Shown: in pieces, positions 1 through 10,543 of the stretch
How positions within the stretch are numbered: the first letter of the stretch is position 1
How the letters are laid out: each line of letters begins with the position of its first letter
DNA from: Quercus robur
Taxonomy: Eukaryota > Streptophyta > Magnoliopsida > Fagales > Fagaceae
Assembly (NCBI RefSeq): GCF_932294415.1
Contig: NC_065536.1
Location: 44,476,354-44,540,353, forward strand
Length of the DNA stretch: 64,000 bases
Reading direction: 5' to 3'
Translations under genes and position numbers: made by a program
Notes under the pieces: model-generated
What the model was told of the DNA's origin: nothing
Databases searched by the model: none
The model's input: only the letters and a program-made list of their open reading frames with translations

Positions 1-329
1 ATATTTTTACTAGTAAAAATTAATAATTTTTTTTTTTTTGGAAAAATATACAATTTACATCCTTAAAATTGGGGAATTATTATTAAAAATTGTTTTTAAT
101 ACTAAAAGGAATAAATTTTTTAGTTTTAAAAAAATATTTTTTTATTAGTTAACAGAGTTTATGGACGAGAAGTAGCATTGACAACAAACAAAAACGTTGA
201 GGACTAAAATGAACAAAATGAAACTTTAGACTATCTTGGTGTAAATAAGTTTATTAGATAAGAGAAAATAACATATTTTAAATCATGTTACAAATATACC
301 ACATATGTGTGTGTTTGTTTGTGGGTAAT
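1..329. other. AT-rich intergenic edge
   Basis: No open frame, RNA gene or clear element boundary is visible. The stretch is strongly AT-rich with several poly-A and poly-T runs. It ends where the inverted-repeat element at 330 begins. Confidence 0.6.
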
Positions 330-1716
330 GCTCACTTGGCACACACATGATTAATAAAATAAATAAAAAAATAAAATTTAATTGCTATTAAAAAAATGTC
401 ACACAAGCATTTTAATAAATATAAATACGCATCTGGAATAAAAAAGAACAAAAAAAAAAAAAAAAAAAATCTCATTCCTCATTTTTAAAGTAAAAATAAA
501 AAATAAAATGAACAAAAAAAAAAAAAAACCCAAGATTCCTTTTTTTTTTTTTTTTCCTCCCACTTACTTTTCTTGGCAACCAAACACAACAATAAATGTA
601 GAGAAAATCTCAATATAAGCTAGACATAACCCAAAGCATCGAGAAAATCCCCATCACTGCTTCAGCAATATTCTTTTACCAAATCAGTTATACACGACCA
701 AAAAGATTTACTTCTGGGGGAAAAAAATATCAATATAAAAACAGAATCAATGAAAATTGATTAGAGAACCAAATAAATCTACAAGAAAGTAATACAACTC
801 TAATTGTGACCTGAGCATGCGATACCCACAAAAAGTGATCTTAAATTCATCAAATGGCCTCCCACAATATATACATGTTTTTTCTATCACTTAGGCAACC
901 AAACAAACACACTGAGTAGCACAGCACACCCACCAAAAAAAAAAAAAGCCCCTAAATGCCCCATCAAACCAAATGAAAATAAACCCCTCACACCTTACCT
1001 TTCTGACATGGCACTCCATGATCTTCAACTGGGTGTCTCTAATTGAATTAGGTCATCAATCCTAATCGCCTTGAGCTGGTCCAGTCGATAGTACTAGAGA
1101 TTCGAGATGTTAGGGAATAAATCACGCATAATAATAATAATCTCCATGATCATGACCACATGGGTGTCTCAGCTTTCAATGATTTTTTAGGGTGATTGGG
1201 TTAGAATTCTTTGGGGGTTTGGAGGGCACTATCATAAATTTTAGCAAGTGAAAGGGAAGAGAGGTGGCACGGAGAGCGACCCAGAGAGAGAAGCACATTA
1301 AGGTGAAGATGAAGAATTGGAAATTAGGTTAGGGTTAGGGTTTTAAGTTTTGATGAAGTATGGGATTGAAATTTAGGTTTTTTTTTTTTTTTTTCCCAAT
1401 TTTTATTTTATTTTATTTGATAGGAAATCAAAAAGGGTTTAGGGTTAGGGTTTAGGTTTGACTTTGGCAGTGGTGATATTAGGTTTGAGAAAGCACACAA
1501 CACATGAGAATGAGTGTGTTGTATGGTTGGTTGCCAAGAAAGTGAGAGAAAATAAATTACAAATTTAGTTTTATTTTATTATTTTTTTAATTCACTTTTT
1601 ATTTTTAAATGAAAAAATTTGTGGATTTTTTAAAATTCGTTTTACTTGCTAATGTGACTTCTTTACTAGCAATTAAATATTTTTTATTATCTTTTAGTCG
1701 TGTGTATTAAGTGAGC
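330..1716. mobile_element. Long inverted-repeat element, Pack-MULE-like
   Basis: The left arm (330 to about 595) and the right arm (about 1495 to 1716, read in reverse complement) align over more than 200 bp with gaps. Both outer ends read GCTCACTT. Shared blocks include TTTAATTGCTA near 380 and 1670 and CTTGGCAACCAA near 572 and 1533. The middle part is not repeat-like: on the minus strand it looks like the 5' part of a host gene with an intron. Long arms around a gene fragment fit the Pack-MULE type. I could not find a 9-bp target-site duplication, so the exact ends and the superfamily are inferred. Confidence 0.5.
600..1490 (-). pseudogene. Captured host-gene 5' fragment with intron
   Basis: Read on the minus strand, this stretch has an AAACCCTAA-type telo-box region (about 1328-1455 in plus coordinates), a pyrimidine-rich leader, a short coding-like segment (about 1020-1140) and then a splice donor GTAAGG at 998 with a matching acceptor CCCCAG at 714. 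Telo-boxes are typical of promoters and leaders of plant housekeeping genes. A retained intron suggests that genomic DNA was captured and not mRNA. Short peptide segments such as LDQLKAIRIDDLIQLE appear, with stops around them. I do not recognise the donor gene. There is no complete reading frame, so it is probably non-functional as protein. Confidence 0.4.
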
Positions 1717-2766
1717 TTTCTGTAAGCTACGACAACCTTTTCTATCATTGAAATGATAGCGAAGACCAAAATGAAACATTGTTGAAAAACTCAAGGACCA
1801 AAACAAAAATTTTAAAACATAAAAACCAAAATGAAAATATTTCTAAAATATAAAGACTAAAAGTGCATTTTTGCCATATATATTACTCTTTAGATTAATT
1901 TATTTTTCTTTGATGTGTTAAGCTTGTTCCCTCCTTAAAAATTTATAATGCATTGTCACCACACTCACATGAGACTACCAACGACATTATTTTTATTTTA
2001 CACCAATCACAACCTGTCGTTTAACAATTCTGAAAAAAAAAAAAAAAATTTGTGAACTTAATGTGTCATTAGATTTATTAATTTGGGGAAACACTTTTAC
2101 AATTGCAGAGAATAGTTCATCAAGTTTGGAATAGGTTTGAATCCCAAATCAATTTGATGATAAGAGAGTTTATCAATTGAGCTAACCAGAACTCACGAGT
2201 CATCAAGTTTGGAGTCTTAAATTCTATTTTAAATAGTTGTGGAGTCACATGTAAACAAATAGATCCATATCTTGGTTCAAGTTAAATATTATGAATTTAA
2301 ATGTGTATTATTTAGTGTTATATAATTTAAAATTTTAAATGATGTTGCATTCTGTAGAAATAAACTCTTTCGTCTACTATTTTCATTTTAAATGAAATAG
2401 AGAGGATCTTCTTCTATGTGTACCAGAGACTATGATCTCCCAAAACCTTAACTTTTATTAATTTATAATTTATAGAAAAATTTTAACATCAGAGTGTGTA
2501 GTAAAAGAGACGTTATCATAAGTCATAACTAGTCTTTGAGGATATTATTACATTTTTTTTCCTTTTAGAGTTTATTACATTGATATGCTCATATATTGGT
2601 TTGTTATTCATATGTCTAGTCTAATGATTCCTATTTTTAAAAGAAAGTGAAAGGAACCCTTAGAACAACAAAATTTCTTTCTAGGCCTCTCTCTCTCTCT
2701 CTCTCTCTCAAAGTGAAAATTCTCAATGAAAATTTAATTATACTTTTTTTTTATAGATAAATTATT
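1717..2766. other. AT-rich intergenic stretch
   Basis: No gene is visible. It holds many A/T runs and a (CT)n microsatellite at 2687-2709. Phrases of the type AAGGACCAAAA, in the same orientation as phrases near 205, suggest decayed repeat sequence without definable ends. Confidence 0.5.
2687..2709. repeat. (CT)n microsatellite
   Basis: About eleven CT units in a row, just outside the LINE insertion site. Confidence 0.95.
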
Positions 2767-2784
2767 TTATTCAAGAGATGAACT
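2767..2784. repeat. LINE-1 left target-site duplication
   Basis: TTATTCAAGAGATGAACT, identical over 18 bp to 8479-8496. It directly abuts the poly-T (poly-A of the minus-strand LINE). Confidence 0.95.
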
Positions 2785-2994
2785 TTTTTTTTTTTTTTTT
2801 TGAGAATAAGGTAAGTCAATTTTATTTCGGCAAATCAGACTGGAAAACATCATCCAAATCCTGTGGTAGTTCTTCTAACCACACATCAGTATCAGCAGTT
2901 AAAACTACTCTTCTTGCCAGGGAGTGGGCTAAATTATTACCCCCCCTACTAACATGACAGAAACTACAAACTTGCAAATAAAGACTAGCTATTT

Positions 2995-5900
2995 TAATAT
3001 CTTCTATAATGTGGCCCCACTAAGTCCTACACTGTTTTGGACTATTGATGGCTTCAATTACCTTTAGTGAGTCACCCTCCATTACCACTCGTGTGAGACT
3101 TATCTCCTGCGCCAAAAGGATAGCACGTCGGGCAGCCATGGCTTCCACCGATTCTACAGAGCTGGGGAGCGGAATGTTCTGACTTAGAGCTGCGATTATC
3201 ATTCCTTCCACATCCCTAACTACCACCCCCAGACCTGCTCTACCAGAATTCTCGAAGATGGAACCGTCGAAATTCAGCTTATAAAAACCAGCACTTGGCG
3301 GCGTCCATGGCGGTCTTGTGTGAGACACCCTAGACCGAAATGGACAATCCTGAACGTCCCAAAATTCCTGTAACAGCTCACGAGCTCGCTGCACCGTCTC
3401 CCCTACTCCCCAAACACTTTGCTTCTCCCTCAGTTTATTCTGCCTCATCCAAATGCTCCAAGCAACCATCGAAAACAGAGCAGCTGTGGCTGGGCTTGCA
3501 TTAGCTAAAACCGCTGAAACAAGATCGCCAAAATTTCTAAAAATCTTTGGTCGGAATGGACAAAAAGATGGCTCTGAAAGCCAGATACATTTAACCCGAT
3601 CACACAGCCAAAGACAGTGAATAGTATCTTCGGTGTGTTCTTCACAGAGGCTGCAAATGTTCTCAGGTAGAATGTGCTGTGTAAATAGATTGAGCTTGGT
3701 GGGTAAAGATTCATTTGAGGCTCTCCAAATAAAGTGCTTAACTTTATTTGGAACTTGCATATCCCAAATTCTATTCCAAAAGGCTTTGCAACCCCCTGTA
3801 CCGGATGGACTGGGCAGAGCAGCTCTGGAATCAGCAGCCATCAACTGATAAGCACTTTTGACAGTATAGCTTCCATCCGTGGTGTGTGGCCATATAAGCA
3901 AGTCCTCCATCGGATAATGGCTGATAGGAATTCCTTGAATGCTCTCGGCTTCCCACGGTAAGAAATTTTGTTCAATGATCTCCTTATTCAAAACATGTGT
4001 CAGGGATGAAGAGATCCTTTACTGTGATCAGAGAAGGATCAAGTTGAGGAGATACAATCTGGCCTCCCCCTGAAGACTCCAGCCAACGGTGCTTCCATAT
4101 GTTGATCCCTGAACCATCTCCTATTCTCCACCGTGCTCCCTTGCATATAACCTCCCTAGCCTGTAAAATACTTTTCCAAGCAAAGGAACTTCGCGGGTTG
4201 AACTCAGCATCCAAGATACTCCCCACTGGAAAATATTTCGGCTTAAAGACTTTGTACAGTAACGTGTCCTTCTCATGGTAAAGTCTCCAAACCTGTTTAC
4301 CAAGAAGTGCATCATTAAATTGTCGAAGATCACGAAATCCCATACCCCCAAGAGACTTTGGAGAGCATAGTGTACTCCACTTCACCCACTACATTCTTCT
4401 TGTATTATCTTGATTTCCCCACCAAAATTTTCGAATCATCGTCTCAATATCCTTGATTAAGCCAATTGGTAACCGAAACACACTCATCAAATAAGTGGGA
4501 ATAGATTGAATAACCGCCTTTATCATGACTTCCTTTCCTGCTTGAGAGAGTAGCTTTTCCTTCCACCCTTACATTTTTGCCTAAATCCGTTCCTTGATCT
4601 GAATGAAGCAAGCTTTTTTTTTGTCTCCCCACAAATGACGGCAAGCCCAAGTATTTCTCATAGTGCTTGATAGCTGGCACCCCTAGCAATACCTTGATTT
4701 CTTGTTGAACCTCCTTCGATGTGTTTCTGCTAAAGAAGAGGGTTGTTTTGTCCTTATTCACCAATTGGCCAGATGCACCTTCATACCAATGAAGTAGTTG
4801 CTGGATTTTTTGACATTCATTTTTGTTGGCCCTGTAAAACAAAAGGCAATCATCTGCAAAGAAGAGATGAGTAATCTTTGGCCCTTGGCGACATAGAGAT
4901 AAACCCCTTATCTCCCCATTATCCGCTGCTTTGTTAAGAAGAGCATTTAGACCTTCCGCACAAAACAAGAAGAGAAAGGGGGAAAGGGGGTCACCTTGCC
5001 TCAACCCTCTGGATGGTTGTATAAACCCTCTTGGTTCACCATTTAAGAGTATGGAATAAGTCACTGTAGAAACACACTGCATAATCATAGCCACCCATGA
5101 ATCCTGAAACCCCATCTTTAACATGATTTTTTCTAGAAAACTCCACTCCACTCTATCATAGGCCTTGCTCATATCTAATTTCAAAGCCATAGAACCTTCC
5201 CTTCCTGAGCTTTGAGTTTTCATATAATGCAAGGATTCAAAGGCAATCAAGATGTTATCTGTAATAAGTCTATCAGCAATGAAAACACTTTGAGCTTCTG
5301 AAACTATAGAATTCAGAAAGGGTTTTAACCAATTAGCAATAACTTTACTAATAATTTTATAAATCACGTTGCATAAACTGATGGGTCTAAATTCCGAAAC
5401 CAATTTAGGATTATTAACTTTTGGAATCAAAGTAATGAAAGTGTGATTGATGGATTTGAGGAGAGTACCAGAATTTAGGCAAGATAGCACCGCTTCTGTA
5501 ACATCTAGGCCAATGTGCTGCCAAAAGGACTGGTAAAATAGGGGTGGCATTCCATCAGGTCCAGGTGCCTTCAAAGGAGCCATTTGTTTGATAGCAATAT
5601 CAACTTCCTCCATACTATATGGTTTCACCAATTCTGCATTCATATCTACTGTGACTACCCTTTTAACCCCTTCAAGGACTCGGTCAAGATCATGGAAATG
5701 TGATTGAGTAAACAATCTGGTATAGTACTCCACAAAGATTGCCGAAACCACTTCCTTATCTCTCTGCCAAACTCCTTCACCATCTTTGATACCCTTAATA
5801 AAAATTTTCCTCTTCCTTTGAGTAGCCACCCCATGAAAATATCTTGTATTTCTGTCACCCTTCGCCACCCACTATGTTCTTGCTCTCTGCCTCCACATTT

Positions 5901-6922
5901 TGCTTTCTCTGTCCAGCAAGACATTAAGTTCCCTTCACAACTGAACAACCATCCCATAACTCCCACCCTTGGCTGCTTCCTCTTCAGCTTTCCACAGCCT
6001 CTCCTTTTTATTAGCAATCTGTTTCTTGACGTTACCAAAATGATCTTTACTCCAAGACCTAAGCATCTTTTTACACCTCTTGAGTTTTTTGGACGCTTTA
6101 AACATGGGGTTGCCTTCTTGTGAAATCTCCCAAGCTCTTAGAACCGTATCACTACAGCCCCTATCTGCTAGCCACATTTCTTCAAAACGAAAGGGACGCC
6201 GAAACCACCTTTGTGACTCTCTATTAGGATCAAAAACCAGTTTAATGGGACGATGATCAGAGAAAAAACAATGAAGATGGCGGACTTGAGCTGCTGGGAA
6301 TTTGGCTAGCCAGTCATAGTTGGCCACCCCCCCTATCTAAACGTTCCCAAATCAGGTGACCGTGTCTCCTACTGTGCCACGTAAATTCTGGTCCTGTGAA
6401 GCCAAGATCCACAAAGCCGCAAACATCCAACACATCACGGAAAGCTTGCATCAGTGCATGCAACCTGATTCTACCACCTCTCTTCTCCTCCGACTGTAGA
6501 ATTTTGGTAAAGTCTCCCATACAGCACCACGGTAAGTGCGGTTTTGATCGTAACATCCTTAACATACTCCATGCTTCCTCCCTATAATGAGTGTTGGGTT
6601 CACCATAGAATCTGGTGAAACGCCAAGGTTCCGGACTTGTTCCATTCACCACTGCGTCTATATGGTACTTAGAGAAGCTGTCTACCTATACCGAAATATC
6701 TGATTTCCATAAAAGAGCCAAACCACCGCCCCTACTCGGACTAGGAACAGTGAACAAGCCTGCATATTTGATCTTACACCGTAACTTTTCTAACCGTTTT
6801 CTTCCAGACCAGGTTTCCGACAAGAAAACAATTAGGGGATCTTGTGCTCGAATAATGGTTTCAAGCTCATCCTCTGCTAGTGGGTTCCCAAGCCCACAGT
6901 AGTTCCAAGCAAGGCAACTCAT
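2995..6922 (-). pseudogene. LINE-1 ORF2: endonuclease, reverse transcriptase, RNase H (broken)
   Basis: The polyprotein starts with ATG at 6922. The APE-type endonuclease shows LSETW, GDF, RLDRG and SDHRPI (6920-6240). The reverse transcriptase (5868-4600) shows LKAPGPDG, the GLRQGDPLSP box and the catalytic FFADD. The zinc-binding zf-RVT region lies at about 3830-3590 (CSLCEEHTEDTIHCLW). The RNase H domain ends the frame (NFDGS, EA and EGDS motifs, about 3280-3030). Breaks seen: an in-frame TAG at 6686-6688, a frameshift in a seven-C run at 6327-6333, an in-frame TGA at 5935-5937 and a shift near 4610 after GRQKK. More shifts occur near 4440-4385 and 3990. The enzyme would not be made from this copy. 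Confidence 0.9.
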
Positions 6923-8313
6923 TGCTCTCGGCGGGGCTGTCCCGCAGCCTCTACCGTTTGCTGTTGTGTTGTGTCAAAGGAACAGAGCTTCTTCTTCAAA
7001 ACCCCGACTTCCATTTCATCCTCCTCGTCACGTACTGCTCTTTTTCTCTGCATGGGTGTATTCTGGACTTCTGCATAAGGCCGGTCACTAACTAATCTCT
7101 TCCACCCACGAGCCTTAAAATCATTTCCTTGTGGGCTTTTTACTGGGAGCATATCTTCATCTTCACTTAAAGCATGGCCCTTTTTTCCCAGCATGGTTGA
7201 TGTTTTATGGGCCTCAGCTTGGCCCAAAAAGGATGTATGTCCATTTGACTTAAGGTCCACCCCAGAATTATCATATTTTGAAATGGCTTCGTCAATCCCG
7301 CGTAACGTCTCCTGAAAATTCGTTACTCCGCAAGAATCACGTTCTGCATTAAATTCCGTACCTGGGATAACGGTAACGGAATTTGCGCCGGTTTCCTTGT
7401 TTGTAGGAAACGGTCCACAGGTCTCCTCCTTCTGCCGGCGGTTCCGGTCGTTCACAGGGCTGTTTCCATTCCTACTCTGGCGTCCTAAATCTTCCACTAC
7501 CTCTCCAATCGCCCCCTGGTCCGATCCACCATGCTTAAGGTTCACCTCATCTTCGCCACCCACCCGGATTGCCGAGCATTTTTTTGTGTTGAACAGTAGG
7601 GCACGGAGCCACACACCGAATTGTCTGTCACTTTCAGTAAGTGACCTATTGCTCCTAACCCATAGCTCATAGTCTTTGTCACTGTGAGAAAGTTTTCCGC
7701 ACCAGTAGTACATTATCGGTAGCCGCTCGTACTTGAAGCGTATCCAGCCAATCTCTCCATCCTCTCTACGGAGTTTTCGTCCTTGGCACAGAGGCTTTGA
7801 AGTATTAACCCGTACTCTAATTCGCATGAACATGCTGCCATCTTGATTGCCCCAGTCCCGAATACCCGGTTGCACTTCCCCACAGACCTTACCGATCTCA
7901 GCAGCCGCTTCTGGATTCATATCGCAGACTGGGACGTCGTGGATTTGAACCCAGAAAGCCGTTCGGTCAAACACTAAGTCCTTCACCGCACCATTTTTCT
8001 CCAACCTGCACAGAGAAACTAGATACTTGTCATAACTCCAAGGCTCACCTAGCAATACCCTGTCCGCATCTGTTTTGTCCGAAAATACAAAGAGAACTAC
8101 GTGATTGCTCATATCTTTGACTTCAAAACCCTTCTTCGTTAACCATAGTTGTTTAAAGGTTCGCGCAATGGCTTCCATATTGAGTACACGTCGTGTGTGA
8201 AACTTGGCCGCTATAACCTTTCCTCCGAGTGCTTCTACTGGCTTACCACTGTACTCACTATCCTCCTCTTCTGTTAATGAGAGATTTTTCCACATCACTG
8301 AGAGATCTTCCAT
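6919..8313 (-). CDS. LINE-1 ORF1, DUF4283-type nucleic-acid-binding protein
   Basis: An open frame of 464 residues with an ATG start. ORF1 proteins of plant L1 elements bind the element RNA. Residues about 30-170 read as the DUF4283 domain common in these proteins (for example EPWSYDKYLV and FWVQIHDVP). It is followed near residues 200-220 by a zinc-knuckle position. The knuckle is damaged: it reads YYWCGKLSHSDKDYELW, where the first and last cysteines of the usual CX2CX4HX4C pattern are tyrosines. The C-terminal half is polar and low in recognisable domains. Its stop overlaps the ORF2 start (ATGA at 6922-6919), which suggests translation re-initiation. The frame is uninterrupted, unlike ORF2. 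Confidence 0.85.
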   Translation of the reverse strand: MEDLSVMWKNLSLTEEEDSEYSGKPVEALGGKVIAAKFHTRRVLNMEAIARTFKQLWLTKKGFEVKDMSNHVVLFVFSDKTDADRVLLGEPWSYDKYLVSLCRLEKNGAVKDLVFDRTAFWVQIHDVPVCDMNPEAAAEIGKVCGEVQPGIRDWGNQDGSMFMRIRVRVNTSKPLCQGRKLRREDGEIGWIRFKYERLPIMYYWCGKLSHSDKDYELWVRSNRSLTESDRQFGVWLRALLFNTKKCSAIRVGGEDEVNLKHGGSDQGAIGEVVEDLGRQSRNGNSPVNDRNRRQKEETCGPFPTNKETGANSVTVIPGTEFNAERDSCGVTNFQETLRGIDEAISKYDNSGVDLKSNGHTSFLGQAEAHKTSTMLGKKGHALSEDEDMLPVKSPQGNDFKARGWKRLVSDRPYAEVQNTPMQRKRAVRDEEDEMEVGVLKKKLCSFDTTQQQTVEAAGQPRREQ

Positions 8314-8478
8314 TTTTGATACTATTGCAAAACAAAATCAGGAAAACAACCGTCTCACAACGTTCGGAAAACACAAAGCGTGGAGAACTGTAAAGCCTAG
8401 AGATAGGCACGACCTTCTACTGAGCAGCTAGGGTTTTTTTGACCCTAGACTTGCTACAGAGAAACTTTGTATTGCCAA

Positions 8479-8496
8479 TTATTCAAGAGATGAACT
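8479..8496. repeat. LINE-1 right target-site duplication
   Basis: Identical to 2767-2784. It abuts the 5' end of the minus-strand element. Confidence 0.95.
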
Positions 8497-8604
8497 AATT
8501 GTACTAGATTCCGAATGTAATGTTAAAAAGGCATAGTCTTTTATTACTTCAATATTTTAAAACCAAGTTTTTAAAGCTAGAATTGGATGTTAATGGTAAT
8601 ATTA

Positions 8605-8651
8605 TCTTTTGTTATGCCTCATGTATGTAGTTTCAACCTTGCCTCCTCGTC
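8605..8651. repeat. 47-bp direct repeat, left copy
   Basis: Matches 10497-10543 with two mismatches. It sits exactly at the left edge of the truncated LINE-2 fragment. Confidence 0.85.
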
Positions 8652-10496
8652 TCATGGTCGGTTTCTCACGCCGCTAGGGTTTTCTTTGGTTAGGGTTTTT
8701 TCTGGCTAGGGCTTCTCCTCTTTTGCGTGTAGAATTTTGTCCCTTACCTGGTTTAGGTCCTGTTCCCTTCTGTACTTTGGTTCGGATAGGTCGGATTGTT
8801 GCTTTTGAGGGTCCCGAGTTTCTTCATGATGGCAGGTTTGGAGGATTTATGGTCGAGGTTTTCTTTATCGGAAGAGGAAGTAAGAGGGGCAGATGTACCC
8901 CAATTGGGTGAAGCGACCATCTATTGCCTTGCAGGGAAATTCTTTACCAAGCGAGTAGTCAATGTTGAAGCTGTTGCACGTACATTCAAGCCATTGCAGA
9001 AAACAGTAGGCGAACTTAAGATTAGAGATAGTGGTGGAAATATTCTACTCTTCGAATTTGAAGATGAATTGGATCTGCTAAGGGTGCTGGAATTCGAGCC
9101 TTGGTCTTATGATAAGAATTTGGTGGTCTTTGAACATACCCCAAACATAGAATCTGTTCCTAATCTGACTTATTCAAAAACTCGTTTTTGGGTGCAACTG
9201 CATAATATTCCAGAGAAGAGAATGAATCAGGAAACTGGCGAGGCAGTGGGTAATAATATTGGTACCACAGTTCAGGTTGCTAATCCAGGGGATGAAGGCT
9301 CGGGTAATGAGTTTCTCCGGGTTTGTGTTGCCATTGATATAACAAAACCCCTTCCACACTGTTGCAAACTCAATTCCGAAGGAAAACAAATCAAATGGGC
9401 ACTCCTCAAGTTCGAACGGCTCCTAAATTTTTGTTATTGGTGTGATAGGTGTAACCAATTTTGAGAAGGATTGTGCTTTGTGGTTGGAAGGCAAGGGAAG
9501 ACTTAAGAAAGAAGACCAATAGTATGGCGAGTGGCTTAGGGCGGATCAGGTGAGGCGTTTCAGGAAAACTATAGTCGTGGTGTTCGGTAGTTCTCATGTT
9601 CCATGTTACTGGAAGAAGGGCCCTTCAATGGAAAAAAAATACGTCTACAGCGAAGACCTCAGTGAACAAGGTCTTAGTCCCTCAACCCAATCCGATGAGT
9701 GATGCTGAGCAAAGTTTGGATAAAGTTTCAAACGAGAATTTGCCCACCCCTAGTGCATTTCGAGCTCCTATCAAGTATGGTCTATCAAACGCTTCTAATC
9801 ATAATAGTGAGGTGGAAGCATTAGCCAGGTCTGTTGCGAAGTTGGGACGGACCACTAATACAGTTTCAACTGATTTTTTGGGGTGTGTAATTTTGGAGGA
9901 TGACAGCAGAACATCACTGCTAAGGTAGCATAGTAGCAATAGGCATGATCCAATTCATAACCCCTTGTGTGACATTTCGAATGTGGGGAGCCCTTTGGCT
10001 TCTCCAGTAATAGGCAGGAAGTGGAAAAAGCTAGCCTGAGAGGGTAGGGATGTTTCCTCAGTTGTTGAGATGGCAGTTGTTGAACATTGTCGGCCTTTGC
10101 TGGATGCTGGTGACACTGGGGTCTTGAATTAGAAGCGGTTGGACATGGGTATTGTGGAGAACAAAGAGAACTTCCCAGTGGTGGCTGGTCCCCAGCACCA
10201 CCAGTTCATATGAGTTGCCTTAGCTGAAACTGTCGTGGGTTTGAGAATCCACAGACAAAGAATGAGCTCGTTACTTTAATTAGTAACAAAGATCCCAAAC
10301 TGGTTTTCATTATGGAAACTAAAATGGAGAAGGATGGTTTTGAATGTATTCATCATAAGATTCAGTATGATCACATGTTTGTTGTTCCTCTTCATAATTA
10401 AGGTGACGGTCTTGCCTTGTTTTGGAAGAATGAGATTAGTGTGGCTGTCCAAAATTCTTCAAATAATCATATTGACACAGTAGTAGATTAGGCTTG
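8652..10496 (+). mobile_element. LINE-2 fragment lacking its 3' part
   Basis: It starts with a GC-richer leader (TAGGGTTT phrases, 8660-8720) typical of the 5' end of plant L1 elements, then ORF1 (8826 onward) and the first part of an endonuclease domain. The endonuclease translates as IMETKME, then GDGLALFWKNEISV around 10310-10450. The sequence stops near 10496 inside the endonuclease, with no RT and no poly-A. LINEs normally lose their 5' end, so this pattern is unusual. The 47-bp near-identical direct repeats on both sides act as an over-long TSD. Confidence 0.75.
8826..9930 (+). pseudogene. LINE-2 ORF1, DUF4283-type (broken)
   Basis: It begins MMAGLEDLWSRFSLSEEEV, closely parallel to the start of LINE-1 ORF1, and runs through the DUF4283 domain (FEPWSYDKNLVVFE, FWVQLHNIPEKR). 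The first CxxC of the zinc knuckle (FCYWC) is present. A TGA at 9462-9464 ends the frame inside the knuckle, and the C-terminal region continues in another frame at 9596-9928 with more stops beyond. ATG 8826 or 8829 is the natural start; the frame extends upstream without an ATG. Confidence 0.75.
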
Positions 10497-10543
10497 TCTT
10501 TTGTTATGCTTCATGTATGTAGTTTCAACCTTACCTCCTCGTC
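10497..10543. repeat. 47-bp direct repeat, right copy
   Basis: Offset 1892 bp from the left copy, with mismatches at the positions equivalent to 8618 and 8641. Confidence 0.85.

Larger units (their letters stand above)
2785..8478 (-). mobile_element. L1-type LINE, near full length (LINE-1)
   Basis: A non-LTR retrotransposon of 5.7 kb on the minus strand. Order from its 5' end (right): leader 8314-8478, ORF1 8313-6919, ORF2 6922 to about 2995 with endonuclease, reverse transcriptase, zf-RVT and RNase H, then a short 3' end and a poly-A tail (poly-T at 2784-2801). A perfect 18-bp TSD flanks it, as expected for target-primed reverse transcription. ORF2 has in-frame stops and frameshifts, so this copy cannot move on its own. 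The intact TSD and full length still argue that the insertion is not very old. Confidence 0.95.

Noticed and set aside
1328-1455. TTAGGG repeats resembling telomeric DNA
   Set aside because: Only a few units with gaps. In context they fit telo-box motifs of a captured plant promoter or leader, not a telomere.
2120-2180. Phrase GGTTTGAATCCC, similar to a tRNA T-loop
   Set aside because: No acceptor stem, D-arm or anticodon arm can be built around it.
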